From assembly GCA_964468185.1 (NCBI GenBank), contig CAYXTR010000015.1:61837-125836 (forward strand): a DNA stretch of 64,000 bases, written 5' to 3'. Each line of letters opens with the position of its first letter. Positions within the stretch are counted from its first letter, which is position 1. This document shows, in pieces, positions 52,351 to 61,524 of this stretch. A program made the translations under genes and the position numbers. The notes beneath the pieces were generated by a model. That model made no database searches and was not told where the DNA came from. It saw only the letters and a list, made by a program, of their open reading frames with translations. Source of the stretch: JANQFV01 sp964468185 (GTDB taxonomy: Bacteria; Planctomycetota; Phycisphaerae; UBA1845; Fen-1342).

Positions 52351-53742
52351 CTACTGCGGCTGGACCAACAGCAGGACCAGACCCTTCCCTTCTTTCAATA
52401 CCGTCATCGCTTTGCCGATGACGCAGCCGCGCGGGAAGTCGCGCGTGTGATCCGCGCGCATCGCGTGACCGGGGGTGTTCGATGTGGTCAACAGATCGCC
52501 GGGCTGGATCGGCCCGTTCGCGTCGGCGTCGCACCAGACGTACACCTTGCCGGCCATGGCGATGGGGTGTTCGCCTTCGGCCGTCGGGTGGCCTTCCTGC
52601 TTCATGATCATGCCTGGCTGCACACCGCCAGCGCCGCTGATCACGCCGGCGACCTTGCGGTCATAGGCTTCGGTCGCAAGCATCAGCTTGCCGGGGTTCT
52701 TCGGGTCGATCGAGACGACCATCCCCGGCTGGATCGCTTCGGCACCCTGGCCGGCATCCGAGACCTCAGCGGGTTCCGCGAGGTCGGAGCCGCCGGTGAT
52801 TTGGAGAATCTTGGAGACTGTCGTGCCCTGGACGTCGAGCGTCATGGCACCCGGGCCATTTGCGCTATACAAGCGAAGCGCACGAGAAGTACTGACTCGC
52901 ATCCGCACGTCAAAATCCAGCGACGTGTCATTCTCGAATGCGAAGTCGATGTACGGACCATTGTTGGGTGAGTTATTGCCGCGAAGTTCAATAAAGCCTT
53001 GGCCGTCGTAGCCAAACGTACCGCCGAAGCGCCCGGTAGGATCTGGACCAGCACTGACACCAGCCGTCGAAAACACCCAACCTGCCACCGAAAGAGGCGA
53101 TGGAGGGTCTGGAAGACCGATGCCGACATAACCGCCGAGCGGGTTGATTAGCACATTTCCGTATGTCGACGGCAATGATCGGTAGCTCTGCAGCCGCAGG
53201 TCGCCTTGATTCATCTCATCTACGTCGAAACTTGCCCCGGGTGAACCTACGAGCCTATCGCCAAGCCATAGCTCCGCTTCTGTGCCACCAGCGGGTCCTA
53301 CTTCCAGACGTCCGCCCGTACTGGGAGCGCCGATTCCGACGTTCCCCGCTTCATCAACAAACACGCCCCGCGTATTTAGCGAGTAGGCCGCCGCGGTCAC
53401 GCGCTGCCGCGGCGTCAGTTCGGCGCCTTGGTTCACACTTACAGATAGCCATACCTCGTCGGTCGCGCTCGGCAGTGCCGCCGCCGGGATGCCGCCGGTC
53501 GTCTGCGACCCAATATTGATCGTGAACAACCCCTCCGGCCGCGCGACGCTCGGGTGCGTCTCGCTCCACAGTAGATTGCCGCCCGTCTCGGCGTCGTAGA
53601 AGCGGACTTCAATGTCCACCGGTCCGGTCCCGTTCCCCGACAGCCGGCCCTGAAACGTCATCTCCCGCGGCACGTCGGCCATGGCCACCACTGCCAGGGC
53701 GGCAAGGCACACGCCTGCGCCCAGTCTGAGTCCGCTGTTCAT
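52351..53742 (-). CDS. Exported protein with conserved C-terminal SDLAEP module (paralog 2)
   Basis: 463 residues from ATG 53742 (AAGGAGG upstream), with a signal peptide (VCLAALAVVAMA). It shares ADVPREMTFQGRL, YDAETGGNLLWSE and GLFTINIGSQTTGG with its paralog, and a near-identical C-terminal 140 residues (SDLAEPAEVSDAGQG, MVVSIDPKNPGKLMLAT, VYVWCDADANG, GHAMRADHTR). The middle 170 residues differ. Likely a secreted or surface protein of the same architecture; function unknown. Confidence 0.8.
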   Translation of the reverse strand: MNSGLRLGAGVCLAALAVVAMADVPREMTFQGRLSGNGTGPVDIEVRFYDAETGGNLLWSETHPSVARPEGLFTINIGSQTTGGIPAAALPSATDEVWLSVSVNQGAELTPRQRVTAAAYSLNTRGVFVDEAGNVGIGAPSTGGRLEVGPAGGTEAELWLGDRLVGSPGASFDVDEMNQGDLRLQSYRSLPSTYGNVLINPLGGYVGIGLPDPPSPLSVAGWVFSTAGVSAGPDPTGRFGGTFGYDGQGFIELRGNNSPNNGPYIDFAFENDTSLDFDVRMRVSTSRALRLYSANGPGAMTLDVQGTTVSKILQITGGSDLAEPAEVSDAGQGAEAIQPGMVVSIDPKNPGKLMLATEAYDRKVAGVISGAGGVQPGMIMKQEGHPTAEGEHPIAMAGKVYVWCDADANGPIQPGDLLTTSNTPGHAMRADHTRDFPRGCVIGKAMTVLKEGKGLVLLLVQPQ

Positions 53743-53977
53743 TCTGCCAACCTCCTTTTTTCCGTAGCTCCAAGCGAGCATGGACCCGATGGGATCCGTG
53801 CCCCGCGAGCGATCGTCCGGCCGCGTATGGCCGGCGCTCACTTCGTATGGTCAGAAGCGGGCCCTCCCTTTCGCGCATGCTGGGAGATTTCTGAGAAACG
53901 TGCCGTTCAGCACCATCGGCAATGAATTGGTGCGGTACGGGTCATGACCGGTGTGCCGGCGGCAACGTCCGTTGAGA

Positions 53978-56704
53978 TCAGTCTTTGCGCGACGCCTCGC
54001 GGTAGTCGTACAGGGGATGGGCGGCGTAGAGGGCTTCAAAATGTGAGCGCTCCTCTTCGAGTCCGAGCGCCGCAAACAACTCGACGAAGGAGGCCAGCGT
54101 TTCAATCTCGGCCATGCGCTGTGCCGTCAGTACCGAACCTTCGCATGCGGAGAAATCGACGGTCCGCAGACGCAGGTAAGCGTCAGCGAGCACGTCCTGC
54201 GCCTCGACACACCTACCCTGCCGAATCAGCGCCCGGGCCAGGATCGCCGACGTATCCTGATAAACGTCGTCGCCCTCAGCACTCCGCGTCACCTGCTCGG
54301 CAGCGAGTGCGTCGCGCAGGAACGCCTCGGCCTCCCCGTACCGCTCTTGACGCATGCGGATGCCGCCCAGTTGCTTCAGGCAGACGGCCCGCCGAATGTG
54401 TCCCGGCTGGTGCCGCTCCACGAGCGTCAAGCCGGCCCTGAAGTACTTCTCAGCCAAGTCCAATCGATTGGCGGCGGAGTATGTGAAGGCCTGGTTGATT
54501 GTGGGCACAATCAGCCCCGGATGATCCGTTCCCATCCGGGCGCGATGTTGTGCAAGCACTTCCTCCTGGAGCGCAGCCGCCTGATCCAGTTGGCCCAGCG
54601 CGTGATAGGTCAGCGCCAGGTGGCCGCGCACGTTAGCGATGGTGGGGTGGTTCTGCGGATAGATCGCGGTGTAGGCCGCGAGGACATCGCGGTACGTCTC
54701 TCCCGCCTGCTCGTGCGCTCCCATTCGCATGGCGACCATCCCCAGGCGGTGGCGCGCTGCAATCGTCTGGGGGTGTTGTCCGCCCTGTGCGCGCTCGCGC
54801 GTCTCAAGGGCCTGCAAATAGCGCTGCCGGGCAGCGCTGTACGCACCGGCTGAAAGCAGATGGTCCCCGTAGGCCTCCATCGCGGCGGCGTAGCGAAGGT
54901 CGTCCGGCGAAAGGCCGCGCTCGGCGAGTGACAGCAATTCATCGTACAAGGCCCCTTCCCGGTCAAACTGGGCACGGGCGCTTGCAATCCCGGCGAGGAT
55001 GGTGAGCGCGTCGAACACCTCAGGCGTGTCCGGCCCGAGGTGGCGTCGATAGGCGGCTATCGCCGCCTCGGCATGTCTGGTAGCCGTGTCGAACTGCGCC
55101 AAGCGATAGTGGGCGGTGGCCAGCGACACACGCGTGTCGGTCGGCTCCAGCGCGTCCTCGCCGAACGTATTGCTTCGCAAGGCCAGTGCTTCCTCCAGCA
55201 ACGGCAGGGCATCGGCCGGCATCGCCAGCTTCAGATAAACACGCCCCACCGCATCCAGCAAGCTGGCCCGGACTTCCGGCTCGTCTCGCAGCTCCGTCCG
55301 CAAGCGCCGTACGCCTTCATCGAGCAACTCACGGGCTGTGACGGGATCATCGGACAGCTCGACCGGCATCGGCCGCTCGAAGAGGTTAATCAGGAAATCG
55401 GTTACTTGCTGTGCGGTGTGGGCTTCGCGCTCGGCGGCACGCTGAGCCACCTGAGCCTGCTCGGCATTACGCGTTGATTGGCGGTAAAGCCCGAACGTCA
55501 CGCCCGTCGCTACACCGAGCAGGAGCATGAGCCCGAAGATCAGGAGTGCCACGACGCGATGACGTCGCGCGAGCTTGCTGAGAACGTAGACGGCGCTATC
55601 ACGCCGCGCGGTGATGGGCTCGTGTGCGAGAAAGCGACGCAGGTCTTCCGCCAGCAGACCCGCGGATGCATAGCGACGCGTCGGGTCCTTTGCCAGCGCT
55701 TTGCTGACGATGACCTCCAGGTCACCTCGCAGCGACGGATCCACCCTTCCCAGTCGGGGCGGATCCTGTTCTTCGACACGCCGGGCGGCTTCAGTCACCG
55801 GCAGGGCCCGTAAGTCGTATGGCAGCCGCCCGGTCAGCAATTCGAAGAGTACCACGCCGAGAGCATACACATCGCAACGTGTATCCACGGTGCGGACCGA
55901 ACCGCGCAGTTGCTCGGGCGCCATATACTCCAGCGTCCCGACCAGGTGCCCAACCTCGGTGCGCAGCGTACCCTTGTGAATCTCCGGATCGAGGGCGCGT
56001 GCGATGCCAAAATCTAGGATCTTCGGACGGCCCGTATTGGTGACGAAGATGTTGCCGGGCTTGAGATCGCGATGGATGATGCCGCGCTGGTGTGCATGCT
56101 CGACCGCGTCGCAAATCGCGGCCGCGAGTTCCAGCCGGGCCGGCCTTCCCATGCCCGTTAGCCGCACATGGTCAAGCAGCGGGTGACCATCAACCAATTC
56201 CATGACCAGGTACGCACCAGGAGCATCCACCAGCTCGACGGTGCCGGCGTCATATATGTGTGCGATGCCCGGATGATCGAGACGTGCAAGCAACTCGGCC
56301 TCGTACTCCAGGCGGCGGCGGGCGACGTGCGTCGTACGGGATGGGTGCAACAGCTTGACAGCCACGCGACGCGGCGGCGACACCTGCCGTGCCTCCCACA
56401 CGACGCTCATGCCCCCCTCGCCCAGCTTGTGGAGCAGTTCGTAATCTCCGATGCGACTGCCCGGCGCGGCGACCAACGCGGGTAACACCTCAGTGGTCGT
56501 CGCGTGTCCGGCCTCGTCTTGATCCGGTAAGGAAGACAACGAGCGCCGCACGCGGGTCAGCAGGGTCTCATTCGCCGACTGCTCCTGGAGGAGGTGTCGG
56601 CACGCGGCGCACGTGGCGGAGTGTCGCAGCCACCGTCGCGTGTCCTCTTCGGTCAGCTCACCGGCCGACAGCCGTTCCAGTACGTCCAGCGTGAGACACT
56701 GCAT
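53978..56704 (-). CDS. Membrane Ser/Thr protein kinase with zinc-finger and TPR domains
   Basis: 908 residues. An N-terminal zinc-finger (HSATCAACRHLL) is followed by a complete kinase domain (about 80-345): GDYELLHKLGEGGMSVVWEA, VAVKLL, IIHRDLKPGNIFV and ILDFGIARAL. One membrane segment (VVALLIFGLMLLLGVATGV, about 388-406) leads to a long outer region of TPR repeats (about 440-890). It probably signals from outside to inside, with phosphorylation as output. The sigma-factor gene ends 46 bases upstream, so the two are likely co-transcribed and functionally linked. Confidence 0.94.
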   Translation of the reverse strand: MQCLTLDVLERLSAGELTEEDTRRWLRHSATCAACRHLLQEQSANETLLTRVRRSLSSLPDQDEAGHATTTEVLPALVAAPGSRIGDYELLHKLGEGGMSVVWEARQVSPPRRVAVKLLHPSRTTHVARRRLEYEAELLARLDHPGIAHIYDAGTVELVDAPGAYLVMELVDGHPLLDHVRLTGMGRPARLELAAAICDAVEHAHQRGIIHRDLKPGNIFVTNTGRPKILDFGIARALDPEIHKGTLRTEVGHLVGTLEYMAPEQLRGSVRTVDTRCDVYALGVVLFELLTGRLPYDLRALPVTEAARRVEEQDPPRLGRVDPSLRGDLEVIVSKALAKDPTRRYASAGLLAEDLRRFLAHEPITARRDSAVYVLSKLARRHRVVALLIFGLMLLLGVATGVTFGLYRQSTRNAEQAQVAQRAAEREAHTAQQVTDFLINLFERPMPVELSDDPVTARELLDEGVRRLRTELRDEPEVRASLLDAVGRVYLKLAMPADALPLLEEALALRSNTFGEDALEPTDTRVSLATAHYRLAQFDTATRHAEAAIAAYRRHLGPDTPEVFDALTILAGIASARAQFDREGALYDELLSLAERGLSPDDLRYAAAMEAYGDHLLSAGAYSAARQRYLQALETRERAQGGQHPQTIAARHRLGMVAMRMGAHEQAGETYRDVLAAYTAIYPQNHPTIANVRGHLALTYHALGQLDQAAALQEEVLAQHRARMGTDHPGLIVPTINQAFTYSAANRLDLAEKYFRAGLTLVERHQPGHIRRAVCLKQLGGIRMRQERYGEAEAFLRDALAAEQVTRSAEGDDVYQDTSAILARALIRQGRCVEAQDVLADAYLRLRTVDFSACEGSVLTAQRMAEIETLASFVELFAALGLEEERSHFEALYAAHPLYDYREASRKD

Positions 56705-56750
56705 AGCCCCGCATCCTCACTCCCGTATGGTCGGGCGGCGTCGAGATCTT

Positions 56751-57329
56751 TCACGCCGGCTCGCCGAATTCTTCGTAGAGCTCCCGCAGGCGGTTCATGA
56801 CCCGTGACTTGGCGATGTAGACCGTGTTTACGCTAAGTTCAAGCTGCTCGGCAACTTCCGATGCGGACTCACCCTCGAGCGCGTAGCGGCGAAAAGCCTC
56901 GTAGGTCACACGGCTGACCTCCGCACGCACCAGGCCCAGCACCGTTTTGAGCAAAGCCGCCTCCCAGACGCGGTCAAGGGCAGCGTCCGGAAGGTCGTGC
57001 GAACACGCGACCGACTCATCCAAACTCTGACTACGCAATCGCTTATGGCGACGATACTGCTCGCGGATCCGATTGGCCAGTACGCCGCGGATCCAGTTGC
57101 GGAGGCGACCGCGATCGCGTTCGTACTTGCCCTCCTTGAGACCGCCAAAGACGGCCAGCAGGGTGTCCTGCGTGACGTCGTCGGCGTCATCGGGTCGGAG
57201 GCCGGCCTGGAGCGCAACTGCTTTGAGCATCGGCTGATAGAGCGCGCAAAGCTCACGCCAGGCGGCCTGTCCGTTGCCGCTTTGCAAGTCGTGAATAAAG
57301 GTAGTGCGTGTACGACTGGCCCGAATCAT
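56751..57329 (-). CDS. ECF-like sigma factor paired with the kinase
   Basis: 192 residues from ATG 57327-57329. Region 2: ELCALYQPMLKAVALQAGL then DDADDVTQDTLLAVF and NWIRGVLANRIREQYRR. Region 4: FRRYALEGESASEVAEQL and ELSVNTVYIAKSRVMNRL. GGAGAGG lies just above the start. It heads a sigma-kinase unit whose paralog at 46562-47466 is truncated. Confidence 0.9.
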   Translation of the reverse strand: MIRASRTRTTFIHDLQSGNGQAAWRELCALYQPMLKAVALQAGLRPDDADDVTQDTLLAVFGGLKEGKYERDRGRLRNWIRGVLANRIREQYRRHKRLRSQSLDESVACSHDLPDAALDRVWEAALLKTVLGLVRAEVSRVTYEAFRRYALEGESASEVAEQLELSVNTVYIAKSRVMNRLRELYEEFGEPA

Positions 57330-57715
57330 CCTCTCCGCCCCGGCCAAGAACCACAATGGACACAGTATAGCATCTGCCGTCTCGCAATGCGGCCCCGCCA
57401 CCCGCGACTTTTTCCGCTTTTCCGTGAAAGGAATCTCGCACCGGAGTCCACAAGAAGAGCAGGGCGAGTCGTGGGTGGCGCAACACAGATCACCAGGGGC
57501 CCGCTCGCCTGTGGGAGAAACGGGAGACGGGACGACAAGTGAGGGGCTGTGCACATCACTTGCCCGGCGGATGGGACCGCCGGACGTCACCAGGACAACA
57601 CGAAGCAGGCCGCCGCGCAGCGGATATGCCGGCAAGCGACTCGGCATGCAACCAGAGATCCCTGTGCGCGTCACTCGACACGCCGGGGATGGAACAAAGG
57701 CGAAGGAGAAGCGCG
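57330..57715. other. Gap between divergent units
   Basis: 386 bases between the sigma gene (minus) and the next plus-strand fragment. Presumably holds both promoters; none is clear enough to mark. Confidence 0.4.
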
Positions 57716-57907
57716 ATGCGTACGGAAATGATGAAGCCTTCGTTAGTCGGAATGAGCGCGGCGCTGCTGAAGGCCGCGTGGGGATCCACACCAGTGGCGG
57801 CACAGGATGCGGGTTCGATTGTCGGGTGGGGCAGTCGAGTCGTGGGCGTGGACCTGACTCATGACTGCATTTCTGTGGCGGTGGGTGTCGCCATCCTCAG
57901 TAGCTAA
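57716..57907 (+). pseudogene. Truncated exported protein, RCC1-like start
   Basis: 63 codons from ATG 57716 with GAAGGAG upstream. A signal-like N-terminus (GMSAALLKAAWGSTPVAAQ) is followed by GSIVGWGSRVVGVDL and ISVAVG, resembling the first repeat of planctomycete RCC1-type (IVAWG...) proteins. The frame stops after one repeat; a +1 frame continues for a few residues (VGGCRHPQ), suggesting a frameshift and loss of the rest. Confidence 0.4.
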
Positions 57908-58076
57908 ATCCAGAACCCGCGAGGGTACAGATCGTCCACGCGCGGGCCTATGCCATCGACAACGGGGTGCGATGATGATTCGGAAGAAAATCTGCAAGCG
58001 AACGCAACACACGTCCGCCATGAAGGTAGGGGGACGTTCTCTTACACCGGCCGATCACACACAGAAGGAGAGCACC

Positions 58077-59492
58077 ATGACTCGTATCAACCACAATCTG
58101 CAACTCTGTTTGGGCGCTTTGCTGGCGATCACGCTATGCGCCGTGCCAGCCAGTGCACAATCGTCCATTCACCTCTACTTCTCACATTCCGACGACCTCA
58201 CCCAACTTCCGCCGGAATACGCCGAAGGCGTCAATCCCACCGTCAACATGGGCGAGACGATCTACCTGTGGGCGAGCGTCATGTTGTTCGATGAATGGGA
58301 CCTTGTCACTCTCGAGTTCGACGGTCCACCGATCACCGGGGGTGAGATGTACAACCCGAACGGAATGCGCTGGAACAGTGGCTCGGATCTGGACCCGGCG
58401 GGCGATAATTCCGTGGCATGCATCGCGCTCACCACCATAGGTCTGAGCCCCTCTGATCCGCATTACAGCGAAGGCTTGTTTCGGCACCACCTGCTGGGCG
58501 AAATGCAGTTTGGCGGTGACGGCGATGTCTTCCTGACGATCGGTGGTGGCTTACACCGGCGCGACGGCAGCCCGCTCGACCAGGTGTTCTTTGGATACGA
58601 CCCGAACCATGTCCCCGATGGCCCCCTCTTCGTCGACGACGTCGGCGGGAGCACGGAATATGCCGACGCAACGGTGGGAGGGGTTTCAGCCACGTGTGAC
58701 CCGCTAGTCGTACCGCTGGAGGATTGGGACACTGTTGTTGCTCCCGTGCCTTTCACCTTTTCGTACGACAGCCTCGTTACCACGGATTTGGCTGGTCCGT
58801 GTGAGCAGACCAACACCGGGGCTCATGCCACGGCAGTGGGAGACGAAGGCGATTTCCCCGCCTACGTATCCGCGTACGCAGCACAGGATGTCACCCCCCT
58901 GGGTCACTTCGCTGCGAAGGTGTCCCTCTACGGCGAATTCGGTCTGATCTGCCTCGATCCAGAGTGCCTGGACTTCCTGGAGGTGCCGTGCGGCGGCGCG
59001 AGCGGTGGACTCAGCGGTACGTTGACACTCGGCACCGCGGCGGGCTACCCGGCGGGCACGCCGCTGATCCTGACGGCCGACATCGCTGCGGCGGACTCCT
59101 ATAGCCGGAGTTTCAGCATGACGATCTCGCGCGCCGGCACGCCGCTGGCTGAGCTGGATGATTCCAGTCCGGGTCCTGTGTCCTTCGACGCCGAGGCCGG
59201 CGAAACCCTCACCGTAGACCTCGCGGCCGCCGATACTAACGAGTGGTACTACTATTGGGACGCGACGTGCCGACTCCTCATCGAAAGCGGCGTGTCGTCG
59301 GTGGTCGGCGACCTGGACTGCGACGGCGATGTTGACTTCGACGATATCAACCCGTTCGTCCTCGCGCTCAGCGGCCAGGCCGGTTACGAGGCGGCCTACC
59401 CCGACTGCAACTGGTACAACGCCGACTGCGATGAAGACGGGGACGTTGACTTCGACGACATCAATCCCTTCGTCAACATCCTGAGCAGCTAG
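58077..59492 (+). CDS. Large exported protein with C-terminal EF-hand module
   Basis: 471 residues from ATG 58077 (AAGGAG upstream), with a signal peptide (LGALLAITLCAVPASAQ). The first half (SIHLYFSHSDDLTQLPPEYA, ...VNMGETIYLWASV) is beta-rich; a second beta domain (about 210-400) follows. The last 63 residues are the paired EF-hand module GDLDCDGDVDFDDI...NADCDEDGDVDFDDI. Secreted or surface; function unknown. Confidence 0.88.
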   Translation: MTRINHNLQLCLGALLAITLCAVPASAQSSIHLYFSHSDDLTQLPPEYAEGVNPTVNMGETIYLWASVMLFDEWDLVTLEFDGPPITGGEMYNPNGMRWNSGSDLDPAGDNSVACIALTTIGLSPSDPHYSEGLFRHHLLGEMQFGGDGDVFLTIGGGLHRRDGSPLDQVFFGYDPNHVPDGPLFVDDVGGSTEYADATVGGVSATCDPLVVPLEDWDTVVAPVPFTFSYDSLVTTDLAGPCEQTNTGAHATAVGDEGDFPAYVSAYAAQDVTPLGHFAAKVSLYGEFGLICLDPECLDFLEVPCGGASGGLSGTLTLGTAAGYPAGTPLILTADIAAADSYSRSFSMTISRAGTPLAELDDSSPGPVSFDAEAGETLTVDLAAADTNEWYYYWDATCRLLIESGVSSVVGDLDCDGDVDFDDINPFVLALSGQAGYEAAYPDCNWYNADCDEDGDVDFDDINPFVNILSS

Positions 59493-59775
59493 CTGACGAG
59501 CTTCCTTTTGGCGCCACGGCGCGATGCGGCGTCTCGCTGTTTCCGTTCCAGCGGTGCAGCGAGACGCCCAAGCCGTGGCCTGCGGCGAACGCACACGGGT
59601 ATCAACGACACACCTAGAACTTCCGCCGAGTTTCCCAAGAACTTTCACGCCTCCGTTCACTTCGCCTCGGCGACTTTCACGCTTCACGACTGCCTATCGT
59701 TATGCCGCATGCACAACCAGCCCAGGCACCAGGCCGGTACTTGCCGGCCCGGTGCACTGGCGATTGCCAAGCAAC

Positions 59776-61482
59776 CTACTCCGTGGCGGCCACGTGAGGA
59801 TGCCGTACGGGCGGGAACGGGGAGCGCTCCGGTCCGGGCTCAAGGCAGCCCTGCCCGGTGACCGTGAGTTGATAGTCATTAGCACCACTGCCGCAAGGCG
59901 CTTCATAGAGGGACAGATGTGTGACAAACATGTAGTAGGTGCCCCCCGGCAGGCAGTCTGTGGTCAACGTGTCAGGCTCGCACTCGGCGGTACTCGTCCA
60001 CGGGCTGATGTAGCCGGTGGTGTTGTCACAGCCGGGGACGCCCGGTTCAATCTGCTCAACCAGGCCGAAGACGCCTTCAAAATCGGTGACGCAGTCGAGT
60101 GTCAGGACCGCTGGCTGGGTGAGGACAAGCTCGTACCAGTCCGTGTCGCGCGTGCCGCCGTCAGCCCATGCGGTACCACACACCGTGACCCCGTCAGTGA
60201 GCGGCTCGAACGCGGCGGGGGTCACCAGGCAGCCACCGTTCAGATCTGCACCGCACGGCTCCTGCTCATCGACGGCGCCAGCCGGGCACTCCAGCTCGCA
60301 GGGGAGAAGATTCTGGTACACCTCCAGGAAATACGAACCGCAATCCGATGCACCGTACGCCTCGATCGTGACGAAGTAGTCGCCGGCGGGGAGGTTCAGC
60401 AGCGTCACCTCGGACTGGAGTCCGCAGTAATCGTCATTGGAAGCGACTTCTTCCCCGCAGAACGTCGTACCGAGGTAAAGGTAGGTGTCAAAGTCCGAAC
60501 CGCACAGCGAGAACACCCACTCGCCATCGTTTGGGATCGTGACCAGGTACCGCGTGTCAAGACTCGGGCGCAGCGCACACACACTGACCAGTTCGTCGCA
60601 GGTACTGCCGTCCCAGGCGCCGGGCGCGACCACCGCGATATACGACGGGCACTCGATGTCCGCACAATTGGTACCGTCGCCCTGGTACACACCGGCCGCC
60701 GCGACACAGTCCGCCTCGGTGTAGTCGTCAGCACAGCTACCATCGGCCGGGAAGCAGCAGGCGCCAATCGCAGACGCGCTGAATATGAGATCGAAAAAAC
60801 CGCTGGAACTGCCGTAGCCATCGACAACGATGTAGTACGTGTTGTTCGCGAACAACTGAACCTGCTCGAGACGCGAACGGTACGGATTCCCCTGCGAGTC
60901 GTAGCAGGCGTCGTCGTTGCAGGCGATCTCGGTTCCCGCAGTGCAATCGTTCTCGTAGATGTACACCTTGGTGTCATAGCCTGACTCGCAGAGGTCGACG
61001 TCAACCAGCCCGTCCGCCGTGGGGGTGTACGAGAACACGACGTCGGGTGCGATCGAGCCGGCGTACGGACAAACAGCGTCATAGTCATCATCAAAACCAG
61101 TCGTGCTGTCGGTCGCGAAGTACGGCAGGGCGTCGACGACGATAGCCGTTTCGCAGACCTCGCCGGGTGGCGGTGTGGTACCGATCAGGTCGACGAACGC
61201 GTCGATGTCGTCAAAATCGACATCGCCGTCCCCGTCGCAGTCGGCGTTGAGCCACTCACAGTCCGGGTGCGCCGCTTCGTAGCCCTGCTGACCGCTCAGC
61301 GCCAGGACGAACGGGTCGATATCGTCAAAATCGACATCCCCGTCGCAATCAAGGTCGCCCAGGAACCGGCTCTTGTTGTCCGAGTTGTCAGCCGGAGGCC
61401 CCTTGAATGCCAATACTTGTACTGCGCCAATGGACCCGAATACAACCAGTGCGATTGTTGCGTTGCGTACTCCGTTCCACAT
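59776..61482 (-). CDS. Exported protein with N-terminal EF-hand module and beta domains
   Basis: 568 residues with a signal peptide (NATIALVVFGSIGAVQVLA). Unlike its neighbours, the paired EF-hand module (GDLDCDGDVDFDDI...NADCDGDGDVDFDDI) is at the N-terminus (about 41-100). At least two similar beta domains follow, with motifs such as DVVFSYTPTADGLVDVDLCE and GYDTKVYIYENDC, then SLCGSDFDTYLYLGTTFCGE. These resemble bacterial pre-peptidase C-terminal or similar binding domains. The C-terminus is disordered. Secreted or surface protein. Confidence 0.85.
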   Translation of the reverse strand: MWNGVRNATIALVVFGSIGAVQVLAFKGPPADNSDNKSRFLGDLDCDGDVDFDDIDPFVLALSGQQGYEAAHPDCEWLNADCDGDGDVDFDDIDAFVDLIGTTPPPGEVCETAIVVDALPYFATDSTTGFDDDYDAVCPYAGSIAPDVVFSYTPTADGLVDVDLCESGYDTKVYIYENDCTAGTEIACNDDACYDSQGNPYRSRLEQVQLFANNTYYIVVDGYGSSSGFFDLIFSASAIGACCFPADGSCADDYTEADCVAAAGVYQGDGTNCADIECPSYIAVVAPGAWDGSTCDELVSVCALRPSLDTRYLVTIPNDGEWVFSLCGSDFDTYLYLGTTFCGEEVASNDDYCGLQSEVTLLNLPAGDYFVTIEAYGASDCGSYFLEVYQNLLPCELECPAGAVDEQEPCGADLNGGCLVTPAAFEPLTDGVTVCGTAWADGGTRDTDWYELVLTQPAVLTLDCVTDFEGVFGLVEQIEPGVPGCDNTTGYISPWTSTAECEPDTLTTDCLPGGTYYMFVTHLSLYEAPCGSGANDYQLTVTGQGCLEPGPERSPFPPVRHPHVAATE

Positions 61483-61524
61483 GTTCTTGACTCCTGTATG
61501 TTGTGGGAAGTGGCTGAAGGGCGG

